Below are positions 53,422 through 64,000 of a stretch of DNA of 64,000 nucleotides, piece after piece. The notes below the pieces were generated by a model, which worked only from the letters and a program-made list of their open reading frames with translations, did no database searches and was not told the DNA's origin. Origin of the DNA: Exophiala sp. HKRS030 (taxonomy: Eukaryota > Ascomycota > Eurotiomycetes > Chaetothyriales > Herpotrichiellaceae); contig JAHWDD010000002.1 in assembly GCA_023897205.1 (NCBI GenBank), positions 2,356,001-2,420,000 on the forward strand, given 5' to 3'. The translations under genes and the position numbers were made by a program. Positions within the stretch are counted from its first letter, which is position 1, and every line of letters starts with the position of its first letter.

Positions 53422-56400
53422 CGTACAAGAGGAGTATTACCTTTTTGGATTCTCGAGGGATGGCAAAAAAGCACGAAGGGGCCCCGGGTCCCTGCTTTGG
53501 TTGGAAGCGGCATCGTTCAACAAGAGTGCTGCGGTGTCCACGCCGAGACACATGATACAGTCTACGCTGTCTTTGCTTGCTGTTCCGATCTCCCTAGAAA
53601 ATCTTTATGTGCGAATGTTGTGGTCGCGCCCTGACCTCCCATTGGGGTCTTCATCTTGCTCGCCGATGTTACGGTCTCTTTTCCTTACTTTTTCATGGTT
53701 GTCAATTTGAGAAGGTGGCCGCTCTAGTCGTAGATGAGGGTTGGGCTCAGATTGCGCGACGGTCCCTTCAATCTGAAGAGGGTGGCATGCCATTTTGGCA
53801 TTTCGCACGGTGCCTGTGCCAAAGTATGCAGGATGCAACTTGGAACGCTCGTGGCACCAGCCGAACCTTGTGGCGAAGATCACCCCGGTTTGCGGTAAAG
53901 TCAGCCTGCAAGTAACAGTAGTAGACCCTGGTAGGAGTACTCCGTACATACTCGTAACTTGTCCAGCTGTATGTATGTACCGTCAGCTCTATGTAGCGAC
54001 GGGGGATCCAGTTTGGGCGATCGGCAGGGGTCTTTTTTACACGTCGCCTGATTTTCGTCGAGGCTAGGGAAGTTTAGTGGCCCACTCACCAGGCCCAAGG
54101 GTTGTATGTACCGTAGGGAGTTGTTGATGGGAAAACTTCAGCAGCCCAGTTGCCGCCCGACCGTTCTAACCGCCGTTCAACCCACTTTTGGGCTCCCGTC
54201 TGGCTGCAAGTCATTCATCTTCCGAAGCCTTATCATCTAGAGCTCGAGCTACGCCGTACATATGTACGGTAGATACTCGTCACTCCTTTTCAGAAAGCAA
54301 TAGCCGAAGGTGGGGCTCTTTTCTTTTCCCCCTAACAGTTCTTTGGGATCATCCGTAGATTTGTGTACGGAGTACGGCTTATGAATACTTTGTCATTTCC
54401 CCCCCCCGGTAGAAAGTCCATTGAGATGGCGTGATGTCGAATTATTATCACGGGCATTGCAAGGGCGGGTGGAGACCGGGTGACTGTGTTGCCGAGGACG
54501 TTACGGAGTAGAAGGGCCAAAAAGTCACTTTTGGAGTCTTTTCTCACTCGCGGGTGTGATAGTAGGTATGTACATACTGGAGTAATAGTTGTAGAGTTTA
54601 CAAGGGGGGGAGGGGGGGAGGTGTGAGATGCAGATGCAAAGACACGACACGACACGGTCCCCCAATGGGTCTCGGGCGGATTGACCGGTTGGGTAAGCCT
54701 TATAGCCGGTGCTGCATGGTTGTCGTTGAGAGAAGAAGGCCCTTGAGAGGTGAGTGATAGGGAATGTCCATGAAATTAGTTCAGCGCCTCTTCCTGACTT
54801 GCAGCTGTCAAAAGGCAAACTCAGCCAGAACATCTCACAACTTCCAGACGGAGATGCAGTACGAGGTACGGTGCACCCACCGTACTGTAGGTACATACTT
54901 TTTGTAGACTTGGGAAACTTCCATCAGTAAGAAAAGAGTGGAAACTGAAGGACGACCATGCACTGGGCCAAGCCGGACGGAAGAAGCTCGTCGTCGTACT
55001 TGTACCTTTTTTTGCTTGGCTGTGAGGCTCCTCAAATTCTTACGGGTTGTTGTTGTTGTTGTGAAAAAACAAAAAAAAGTCAAAGATGCAATGTAACATG
55101 TGTACAGGTATGGATACGAGTACGAATACTACAATGTAAATGTCTTTTGGTGGCCGATTAGAAGATCTGTGACACATCTACGGTGTACTTCCCTTTTCTT
55201 CAAAGACAGTACTACAGTAGAAGTATCTATCGTACCTACAATACCTACATAGGTACCCAGGTGATGGACGGTCAACTAGTACTTGTGCAGTTTAATGCCT
55301 CGTCAAAAAAGGACCCCCAAGGGAAGAGATCGATCGAGGATACGGAGTCACTTTGCGTACTCGTAATCCGTAGGGCGTTTGACCAGATATTGATCAGATA
55401 AATGATTGACTATCACCTACATACCACCTTATTGTTAGTAGGGATTTTGGTCCTCCACTTTGAGGATCCCCCCCCCTGTACCGTTATTACGGAGTACTGT
55501 ATGGAGTAACGATGCTTAGGTCCCATTGTAGTGCCTAGATTTACTACTACTGCAGTATTATTTTCCGGTAGACGCCGGCACAAGAAAGACAAGACACAGT
55601 GCTGGTTTCTCTACGAGTGAAAAAAATTACTGTGAACAGCTTCGTACAAGTAACAACCCATGGATGGCCATCTCAGCAGCGAAAAAAGCCTCTCTCCATT
55701 TCAAAAGTGATGACATGGGACTCGCGAGCTGAGTAAAATACTCGGCCTACAGGTGGTTTGGGCCTCCTGGATCCTTCCGGTTTTGCAGGGATGAGGCCAG
55801 CGCTGAAGCGGCTTATCGCAGGCGCCTTGTTCGATCTACGACGGTCTAGAACCACCAAGTTACCCACTGGCCGACGGGGGTTCATCGCTCCACCAGGGCC
55901 AAAATGTTCTGCATCTCTTTCGCAACTTGCTCTGTCTGTGGTGTCTAACGAAAGAGGGAGAACCAGCAGGAGACTTTTTCTCATCCCCCTCTACAAGGTT
56001 CCCGGCCATTCCAAGCCCTGAATCAGCCTGTGGCTCCTTATTCGAACACTTGCGAGGCTCTGAATCCTCCCTCTCCCGGTGGCCTCAACAGCCGACGAGG
56101 ACACGGCAGCCTACCTCTAGTGTTTACAGAGTACACAACAAGTACGACTACCGTACCCTCTGAACCCCCTGTCACTCCCACAACATCGCCCTACCTCACA
56201 GAACGCCTGTACGGAGTAAGAGTACCTCTACCTAGTGGTCCCTACTCCGTACCTCTAGCGGTCCTTGTCGGCTGACCCATGTCAAAAAAGAGTCTGCCTA
56301 AGCTAGCTTTGGTGAACCTCAATTAATTTTCTCGCCATCCGTTTGAACTTCCCCCACAGTTCCTTTTTGTTCGCTTCCGTTGATCTCCCAAGTTTCCAGT

Positions 56401-56700
56401 TTCCCTCACGGGCGACCATCAGCAACATAACAACACACGTCTGCAGATTCCTCTTCACACAGACTCCTTGGACCCCCTTCGGCGTCCCTGTTGCTTTATG
56501 AGACGTCCACTCCTGCACGAGTCCGTCCCTCGTTATACCCTCATCCGGCTGATCTGCGGGAGTGTCAGCTGCTATCTCGGGCCCGTCCCAACGGTCGCTC
56601 CCTGATTGCCACATTCCTTCCTACGTCCCCCGGCGTTTGCAGTCCCTCCCCTGGCACTGTCCGTATATCCATTCCAGACCAGAACCGTTCAGCCTCGCAA
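53422..56700. other. 3.3 kb gene-poor region with TACGGAGTA repeats
   Basis: No ORF here looks like a real protein. The region holds six exact copies of TACGGAGTA or its reverse complement (53938, 54366, 54502, 55488, 56210, 56243), long G- or C-runs near 54403, 54604 and 55470, a (TTG)n run near 55047, and many GTAC-containing short palindromes. It may hold non-coding transcripts or remnants of small elements. The 5' leader of the gene at 56701 may start inside it. Confidence 0.5.
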
Positions 56701-58646
56701 ATGAACCCCCAGCCTTTGTTGCTGGATGACGGCTTGTATCAAATACCAAAAAGGCAGTCGGTGGTGGTGCAGGTAGACGAACTCTCTCCAATACTATCAC
56801 CTTCCGAAGAGGGGGAGCACCATGTGGCTATGCTGGGACGAGCTGGAATCGTCGAGACGGCAGGACAGGGTCTGTTGAAGCATTCGGAAGACGTTCGCTC
56901 AAACCTTGGACCAAGTCCCGTGCACAAGAGTCAGGTATATGGCTCGAGGCGACCATCAAAGCCTAGCCGGAGGAGGAGATCATCTGTGGACTCGGTTGAA
57001 AAGGTCGTGCAGAGGAACGAGGTTTTACGACTGAACATGAGGCTCCCTCATTTTCCACGCAAGAACATGAATGTGAATATGAACACGAACATGGACATGA
57101 AGGGCCACGAAGCAGAGTCCAGGACAAACGATGCGCACGCAAGACGCCATTCAACGACAGCATCCCACCCACCTTCCACAGACCTCAGTCTTTCACGCTC
57201 CAATTCGCTACCAGTACAGCCGTTGTCTGTTGCGCAATCCTGGCCGCAATATGACCGTTCAGCCTTCACTTCTTTGATCAACCCGTGTGGCATTGTGCCC
57301 CTTCTCACACCCCCAGACGACCTGGACGCCTTCAAATGGGACAGTAGTCCTGTGCAATCTCCTTCTTCCGACGGCATCCGAACTGTATCGGACGTTGACC
57401 CAGACCGATCTCATCGACAAGAGCCAACCGGCACAGGTGAGCCGCGTCCTCGGTCTACCTCCCGTCCGTCAGGTATCCAAATGCCGGAACGAGCAGATCT
57501 CTCGCATGACGACTCCAGCCGGTCTGACTGGCTAAGTCGAGCTTGCCAGCAACTTGGTAAGAACCTTGTGGTGATAGTGGTCAGAGAACTTGTAGATGGA
57601 TAGCCCTTAGCTAACGTGGTCCCACAGCATCGAGTCTCGGAGATTCCACGAACCAATACCAACTCCAGATGGTCGTTCAAGCTCTACCCTCTCAGCCCAA
57701 GTCGAAAGAGATCATGTCCGTCTTCGAACAGGTGGTTCAGGCAATTCAGAATCGCTTTTCCACTGCTCCATACATCACCATAACCCACGCCGTGTCCCAA
57801 GTCATTAGCATGGACGAAGTGCCGGCGTCACCACCTGCCACTCCAAACACGAATTATGCCAGCGACGACTATTTTCAAGACCAGACCATCTTCACGCATG
57901 CCGCCATGGTGCCCGCGTACCATTCCCCACCCAACACTACCATCAACATCGGGACCAGGCCCACCAACATCATCGCCGTGCCGAGCAGCATCCAAGTCTC
58001 GATCCTTGAACGATACATTCCCCCTACCACTTCTCAAGAGATCAAAGATTTCTTCACCCTCAGTCGTCGCTCCTACCTCGCCGATCGACTTCTCGAGCTT
58101 TCCTCGAACAACGGCACCCTTCTGTTGATCTATCCGACCAAGCAGGGATCTCTGACCTTTGCGAATAGATACGTCAATCCCATCATCGAGCCCTTTCTAC
58201 GCCATTTTGTCCTCCTCAACGGACTGTTCATGCACGTTGCGAATACGCTGGGTAGTTTGCCGGCAGTTCAAGCCATGAAGACGTATGAAGAAATCGGAGC
58301 GGCGGTGTCGGCAATGTGCGGTGCACTCAATCAACGATCACCTTCTCGTGGCGTGGCGAGCCGTTACGAGATCGTCCACTCCGAGACTGCCGATGTCGTC
58401 CTGGATCGCTCTGTCTGGGTGGATTGGTTCGTCGAACAGGAACACCACCGGCTACGACAGAACCTGGTCGACTACCACAAGTCTGGCGGTCGGATGCCGC
58501 CTCCTCGTGGCCAGATTGACGTGACACCGGCCATGCTGGCCCGCGAAGTTGTCGATGGCATCCGCCAGAGTCGACAGCCGGCCGGAAACGTCGGTCTGGA
58601 GGTCGGCGTTTTTGTCATACGTCGCACGGCTGCTACGACTGGGTGA
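56701..58646 (+). CDS. Conserved fungal protein of unknown function
   Basis: Exons 56701-57556 and 57628-58646 over a 71-nt intron (GTAAGA, CTAAC branch, CCCACAG) give 624 residues. The first 290 residues are disordered, rich in Ser, Arg and Pro, with a basic patch SRRPSKPSRRRRSS and a short MN repeat (KNMNVNMNTNMDMKG). The C-terminal 300 residues look folded: FEQVVQAIQNRFSTAPYITITHAVSQV, then DFFTLSRRSYLADRLLELSSNNGTLLLIYPTKQG, FLRHFVLLNGLFMHVANTLG and VLDRSVWVDWFVEQEHHRLRQNLVDYHK. This part is the kind seen in conserved hypothetical proteins of filamentous fungi, but I cannot name a function. The start is set at the Met of MNPQPLLLDD; an in-frame ATG at 56491 would extend it by 70 residues. 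Confidence 0.8.
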
Positions 58647-60315
58647 AGACTTGTTGTTTTCTGCTTGCAAAAGACAACGCCTCCCTTTATTTTCCACGGT
58701 CGATTACTTGCATGGCGTTGGGAGGATAAAACACACAGAGGAGATGATGGCTGGTTTTTTCTAATGTCAACTGAGCATGGCGTTGTCGGGGTTTTAGCAT
58801 CATGGCGTGGGTGGTACACATGGTTTCGCAGAACCAACGGCATTTGCTAGGGCTGGTCATGAGAGATGAGATACCCTACCAGCAATATGTGCTGTTTTCT
58901 TTTACCGTTTTTAATGAGATGAGCTAGGAGTTACAGGCCATGCAACGAGATCAGCTACAGGCGTCCTAGGCCGGGATTGCTATGTTTGAGTGCTGAGCTT
59001 GTCGTGAATTGTCCCCCTTTCACTTTAACTGAAAAGTTGGACAAGTCACACATACATAATAATAACTTCTTTCAACCTTTGAAATCGTTGCAACGTGCAA
59101 CATGCATTAACTACTTGTCCACTTGAATACTTGTGAAACCTGGATAAAACACCCGGAAGGTATCCGCCTTGTAGGTACATACTTACTGTTGGTACCGTAT
59201 TACTGTTAACAGGGCGCCCACTAAATATCCTAGCTATTCACACATCCGGATACAGCTACGTGCATGCTCTATCTGTGGCTTGTGAGAACTACTGTGGGTG
59301 ACACGGAGGACGGAGCATTGTTATGGTGCACTAGGGGTGGTTTAGGGGCATCTCGGGTAACAAGTTAGGCATGTGCTGGGCCGTGCTAGGCTCGTTCCTT
59401 CGGGGCTTTTCTACCATTAGGGTGGCAGCGATTGGGGCTCGACACAGTTCCCTATCTTGGAATCCTCGGAGGGCGGGAGAAAGCTCCCCAAGCATCGATA
59501 AGGCCGGCCCCATAAACAATTCTCTGATTAAAGCTTGCATCGACAATCGTCATGATTCCCCCCCCCTTCAAAAAAACCTGCTTTGTCGAATCCCGCTATC
59601 GCCCATTTTCGCATCGCGTCTTTCCCATGGCTTAATTGCCATTGATCGCTTCGAGCTCGACGTCGATTGATGATTGGTGGCTCGTGAATTCCTTCTTGAC
59701 AACGCGGGCGCGACAGGCTGCGCTAAAGGTCACATCGACATTGATCGCGACGTTGGGGGAGGAGACAGACGGGTGGGAGATGCCGTCTAGCCTGCGCCGT
59801 CGACGTCTACAGCTGAGTTTCTCCTGTCGCCTTTTTTTTTGAATGAACTGCTCGTTACTGTTGTGTCCTTTTTTTGTGTTTGGCTTCTCAGTGGGAAGTG
59901 CCGAATCGCTACTGGCATTGTGCTTTATTCTGTTGTTTGATTGATTGCTTGACCAGCGCCTGTCTTGTTCAGTGGCTTCTTTTTGGTGCTCGCTGTGCGC
60001 AGTGCCTACCTTGATCGCAGCACCAGCAGCAACACCAGCAGCACCAACTGCTCCTGCCCACGAATCCCTTCGTTTTCCTGCCTTCCACGTTGAATTAATT
60101 TTTAATTTCCTCCTCGAAAAGAATCTCTTGCCTGAGCGTTGACTCTTCACTTCCTTTTCGATCGTTGCCCCCCTCATCCACGTCGGGAGCAAGAAAAAAA
60201 GTATTGGTTTTTCCGCAGTTTGGACTTCAAGCTCCTACCATCTCCTCGTCCATACACTTTCCGTGGAGCAAGATACTCAGATTGAGAGAAAAGTTCAAGA
60301 CAGCAAGCAGTCAAC
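58647..60315. other. Intergenic; long leader of the GH72 gene
   Basis: A 1.67 kb stretch without a recognised gene. A 186-codon minus-strand ORF at 59632-60192 is basic and low complexity and is probably the shadow of the pyrimidine-rich leader of the GH72 gene. Runs of C near 59563 and of T near 59831 and 59871 occur. Confidence 0.45.
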
Positions 60316-61958
60316 ATGGGTCCATTGCTGGTTCTGGTGGCCTTGGTCTTCTCGGTCTTAAGTTCAACTGTCACTGCCATTCCCACCATTACTGCCGTCG
60401 GTTCCAAGTTCTTCACCAGTGACGGCAATCAGTTCTTCATCAAAGGTGAGAGAATGCCAGTACTCAACAAAGGTCGAACAGGGTCACTGATTCCTCGTCT
60501 GCCCAGGTGTTGCTTACCAGCTGGTCGAAGACGACCCTCTCGTGAATACCACGCAATGTACACTCGATGCCGCCCTCATGAAACAAGTCGGAGCCAATTC
60601 GATTCGGGTCTACCATGTCGATCCTGACGCAGACCACTCTGGATGCATGAACGCATTTGCCTCAAACAACATCTACATTTGGGTTGATATGGACAGCTTC
60701 AAAACGTACATTCAGTTGGTAAGAGTGGCAGGCTGGTCTTGAAGGGAAAAAGGCACTGACCAGAAACGCAGAGTGGCACTCCTTCTTGGACCCAGAACAA
60801 GTCAGACTCTTACCGAGCTGTCATGGACAATTTCCAACAATACGACAACACTGCCGGCCTCTTCGTGGGTAATGAGGTGCTCAATTCAAGTACGAACGCA
60901 GTTCCCTGGGGTAAAATATACGAATACTTACTAATTTGGTCAGATGCCGATTCCGGTGCCGCACCATACCTCCTCTCCGCCGCTGTTGATCTGAAGAATT
61001 ACGGTATAGCAAAGGGGTACCGCAAGATCCCTATTGGATACTCGGCTACCGACACGGCCAACCTTCGACCGAATCTGCAGAACTATGTCGTCTGTCGTCC
61101 TAATGCTACCGAACGACTGGACTTCTATGCACTGAACAGCTATGAGTGGTGTGGATCGTCTCCTGATTACAACACTTCTGGCTATTCAGGGCTTCAGGCT
61201 AGTGCGGAAGACTATCCCGTGCCCATCTTCTTTTCGGAAGATGGCTGCAACACCGTACCGCCACGAACTTTTGATGACCAAGCCGCAATCTTCGGACCAG
61301 AGATGGTGAATACATGGTCGGGCGCGATTATCTATGAATGGATCCAGGAGACGAATCACTACGGCCTGGTGACATATGGCCCACCTGGTGGTCAAGACCA
61401 AGGCTCTGTGGTTGTGGATGGGTAACTATGACATGCTTACAAATTTGGTGCAACGAATACGCGTATGCTAACCTGTGCAGGTTCACGCGTCAGGGGATTC
61501 CCACGCCAGTCCAACCTGACTTCAGCAACCTCGCATCACAATGGTCTACGTTGAACCCCACTGGAGTCAAGTCGGCAGCTTACAAACCATCCACGACAGC
61601 ACCGCCTTGCCCCAGTTCGACCGCAGGAGGATGGACCGTTGATCCCAGCTCACCGTTGCCCACTCTTGGGGCCGTGGGCGTCACACCAGGTATGCCAAGT
61701 GGTGTTCCGAAAGGCAGCATCACAGTCACCCCGACTTCCTCGGCGTCGCAGAACAGTAGTACTTACAGCTCGACAGTTTACCCGTCGTCGACCAAGACTG
61801 GCAGTGCAAGCGCAACCTCTGGTGGTGCTGCTTCTGCCACTTCTTCAGGCGCAGCGAGCAGAATTGCCTCCGGTCCTCCCCTCTTCAACGGTGGAGAGTT
61901 CATGAGCACGGTGGTTGCATTGATGGCCGTCTGTGCCGGATTCGTTTTCTGGCTGTAA
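60316..61958 (+). CDS. GPI-anchored beta-1,3-glucanosyltransferase (GH72, Gel/Gas family)
   Basis: Elongates and branches beta-1,3-glucan at the cell wall. Exons are 60316-60445, 60507-60718, 60772-60889, 60944-61421 and 61481-61958; phases close to 471 residues. A signal peptide (MGPLLVLVALVFSVLSSTVTA) starts the protein. The GH72 core shows FFIKGVAYQ, IRVYHVDPDADHSGCM, the acid/base Glu in FVGNEVLNS (joined across the third intron), YALNSYEWCGSS, and the nucleophile Glu in FFSEDGCN. Most relatives read SEYGCN at this last site, so the Asp is a variant. After the catalytic domain comes a Ser/Thr/Ala-rich stretch and a C-terminal hydrophobic tail (STVVALMAVCAGFVFWL) after a small-residue site, as for GPI attachment. 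No CBM43/X8 Cys-box domain is present, matching the shorter Gel subfamily. Confidence 0.94.
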
Positions 61959-63415
61959 GAAATCGGCAAAAGTCACAGTGGAGATGTTTTGGCTCATGAA
62001 CTACGAGCAAATTTCGATTGGTATTGATTCAGGGATGTAATCCATAATGGGTGATGACAGACACACGATACCCATGTACATTTTATGTAGGGGGTGACAT
62101 GAGTTATTTTACGCGCCAGAAGGAAGAAGACTTATGCCTGCCCTTGGTACTTGATAATACGGATGGGTGATGCTCAGTAGCTTGGTATGATGATAAAATA
62201 AACGAGGTGAAAGCGAACAAGATTTGTAGTGTTTATTCGTCCTCGTACTGTATAGGGATCTCGTCTTAGTCGTCGCGGTCGTCGCAGTCGTTGTGGATGT
62301 CCTTGTCATCGGAGATACGTCCGGCTATGTTGTTCCGTAAGGACATGATTCGAGCATTGGTCAACCTGGGCCAGATTTTGACTCACTCAAGCTGCAGGTT
62401 TGCTTGGTCATGACGGCCACGAACGGTGATAACAATATGAAGACGACAAGTCGAAAGTGTTATTTCTCAACGCTTTTCTTTTTGATCCTTTTGCTCGCTT
62501 CCGGCCAATTCCCGACCCAGTGACGAGTAATACAGCGTACAATAGCACATGTACGACGAGTAAGACATTGAAAAATTCCCTAGCTACCTAAGGTATTCAT
62601 TCTACGGCGTACGTGATGATAATGATCAATTATTGTCAGTTCGCAAGGACTTGGCCCGATGGACCGAACCTCTGCGCCAGAAGGGCAAGGGATTGATGAT
62701 GGATTAGCCATAACTGGGGACCTTGTTCTCTGCCAAAATAATGATCCAATCGATTGACAGTAGTACGGAGTGAAATATCGGCCATTCCATCTACTTCCGT
62801 AAGTTTAGATCTTTTGACGGGGTCCTTTCCTCGCATCTTCATTCGTCCTTTTGCGCTTCGATTTCCTAATACGATTTTTTTGGTGTTTTTCTTCTATGAT
62901 GATGCGGCTCAAAGCACAACGGGAAACCCTTTTTCTCCTTCTCCATGTGGCCCAAGTGCTTCCCAGCTTAGAAATCCATTCCCTTCCGTACCATTACGAG
63001 GATCATTGACGGACCACCATCCCGTTAAACCCCATTCCAAACTCCGTCCTCGGGCCCATATGTTTTTGCCCGCTTACTGCGTTACGACACCATGGAACGA
63101 GTTGTTGACCCCAACCCGACACACACGAGAGACGATAATAGCGTCAAGGGTCATTTATTTGAACAACCCATTCCAGTGTCATCATCATGAGTGGTGACCT
63201 ATTTTCCCGCTTGTCTTGTTTCGCCGAAAATCGCATTTGATTTGCACTTGACTTGTTGGACTGTCACCCACCGCTCTTCTTTTTTTTCCTCTCTTCGTGT
63301 CCTGTTGATTGTTGTCGTTGTTAGTTGTCTTGTTTGTTCGTCTCTCTTTTGGCTTCGTGCCGGTTGGTCCTGGTCGTACGTCTCTATTTACTGGTGGAAG
63401 TTTATCCGTACCAAA
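61959..63415. other. Intergenic between GH72 and ABC transporter genes
   Basis: No gene recognised. It includes the pyrimidine-rich leader of the transporter gene (CT-rich from about 63262) and a TACGGAGTG near 62762. Confidence 0.45.
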
Positions 63416-64000
63416 ATGTTCAATACACATCCCCGGGAGATGTACGGGCGCAGTTTCCGCCGTGAGCGTGAGTTTTTCCCTCGACTCTCAATCCTCGCTG
63501 TGTACAATACTGACCGCCGCCGCAGCGCCCGTCAATGACCTACACAACATCACCGCCCCCGACCCATTCTCACAAAATACAAGCGCGGTACAGTCGCCTC
63601 GCGATTCCGACGAGAGCCCTGCCCAGGCGCGAGATGGCACGTGGGGCGAACGGGATATCGGCGGTCCGGTCAGTCGGGAAGAGGCCATGGCCGACTACGA
63701 ACACATGAGGAGAGAGCTCACCCGACTGAGCTTGCAACGGACGAGGACGCGAGACTCGGCGGCCACAAAACCCAAGAGTAGGCTGGGCAGAGCGCGAACC
63801 GCTCCTTCAATCGCCAGGACAGTAACCAGATCTTCCAGGGCCGGTAGTTTTACAAGTGCCTCGAGTGCAGCAGACGACGAGGCTGCTGCGTCGGTATCGG
63901 GCGAGGAGGATGATGACGACCTTGACCTGGGCACTTTCCTAAAAGACGGTCACTTCGAGAAGAGAACAGAGGCAGGAGAGTCGGCCAAGAAGGTGGGCGT
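63416..64000 (+). CDS. PDR-type ABC transporter, 5' part only
   Basis: Drug-efflux pump of the fungal ABC-G (PDR/CDR) family; only the N-terminal cytosolic extension is inside the window and the gene runs off the right edge. Exon 1 is 63416-63467 and exon 2 starts at 63526 after a 58-nt intron (GTGAGT...CCGCAG). The extension is acidic and Ser/Arg-rich, with MADYEHMRRELTRLSLQRTRT. The family assignment rests on DLGTFLKDGHFEKRTEAGES followed by KKVGV, the conserved stretch just before the first nucleotide-binding domain. No Walker motifs are visible yet. Second choice is a related ABC-G protein of other specificity. Confidence 0.85.

Noticed and set aside
53607..54067. Overlapping ORFs after the dioxygenase gene
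   Set aside because: No similarity, overlap in several frames, lie within the dioxygenase 3' region and repeat-rich DNA.
59632..60192. 186-codon minus-strand ORF before the GH72 gene
   Set aside because: Low-complexity Lys/Arg/Ser/Ala translation of a repeat-like, pyrimidine-rich leader; no conserved block.

Overview
The window is nuclear DNA of a filamentous ascomycete (Pezizomycotina). The evidence is the density of short GT-AG introns (about 48-130 nt) with CTAAC/CTGAC-like branch sites, Zn2Cys6 and C2H2 fungal regulators, a HET-domain relic, a UstYa-family protein and a GH72 glucanosyltransferase. The gene set would fit Eurotiomycetes, perhaps a black yeast of the Chaetothyriales, but that is inference and not shown by the sequence. 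I see no rRNA, tRNA or CRISPR. Exon borders were worked out by hand from splice signals and frame closure.

Left part (0.4-11 kb): a small secreted Kex2-type peptide gene, a UstYa-family (DUF3328) membrane oxidase and a UstQ-like tyrosinase lie together on the + strand. This is the signature of a dikaritin-type (ustiloxin/phomopsin/asperipin-like) RiPP cluster. The oxidase and the tyrosinase each carry one frameshift, and the peptide gene has a stop followed by a well-formed intron, so the cluster looks recently decayed. Beyond it are two housekeeping genes, PRS-type phosphoribosyl-pyrophosphate synthetase and a HUB1 ubiquitin-like modifier with a long RS-rich extension, then a HET-domain pseudogene that has lost its central part.

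11-24 kb: UNC93-like transporter, Gfo/Idh/MocA oxidoreductase, RidA-family protein, alpha/beta hydrolase, C2H2-fungal_trans regulator, SMP-30-type lactonase and a rhodopsin-domain membrane protein. The dehydrogenase, lactonase, hydrolase, transporter and regulator could form a catabolic group for a sugar-like or lactone substrate (inference).

25-34 kb: short-chain dehydrogenase, amino-acid/choline-type permease, Baeyer-Villiger monooxygenase, Zn2Cys6 regulator and nitrilase, again a plausible catabolic group. A small two-exon gene of unknown function follows at 34.5 kb.

35-46 kb: conserved core genes, RPA190 (largest subunit of RNA polymerase I) divergent from PRP3 (U4/U6 snRNP), then a transferrin-receptor-like M28 membrane peptidase.

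46-53.4 kb: a Zn2Cys6 regulator, a dead Tc1/mariner element, a nine-exon amino-acid permease and a PhyH-type Fe(II)/2-oxoglutarate dioxygenase. The last two are divergent and share a promoter with four CGG triplets spaced exactly 11 nt apart, a likely target array for the regulator.

53.4-64 kb: a 3.3 kb gene-poor stretch rich in the 9-mer TACGGAGTA, a conserved protein of unknown function, a GPI-anchored GH72 beta-1,3-glucanosyltransferase, and the 5' end of a PDR-type ABC transporter cut by the window edge.
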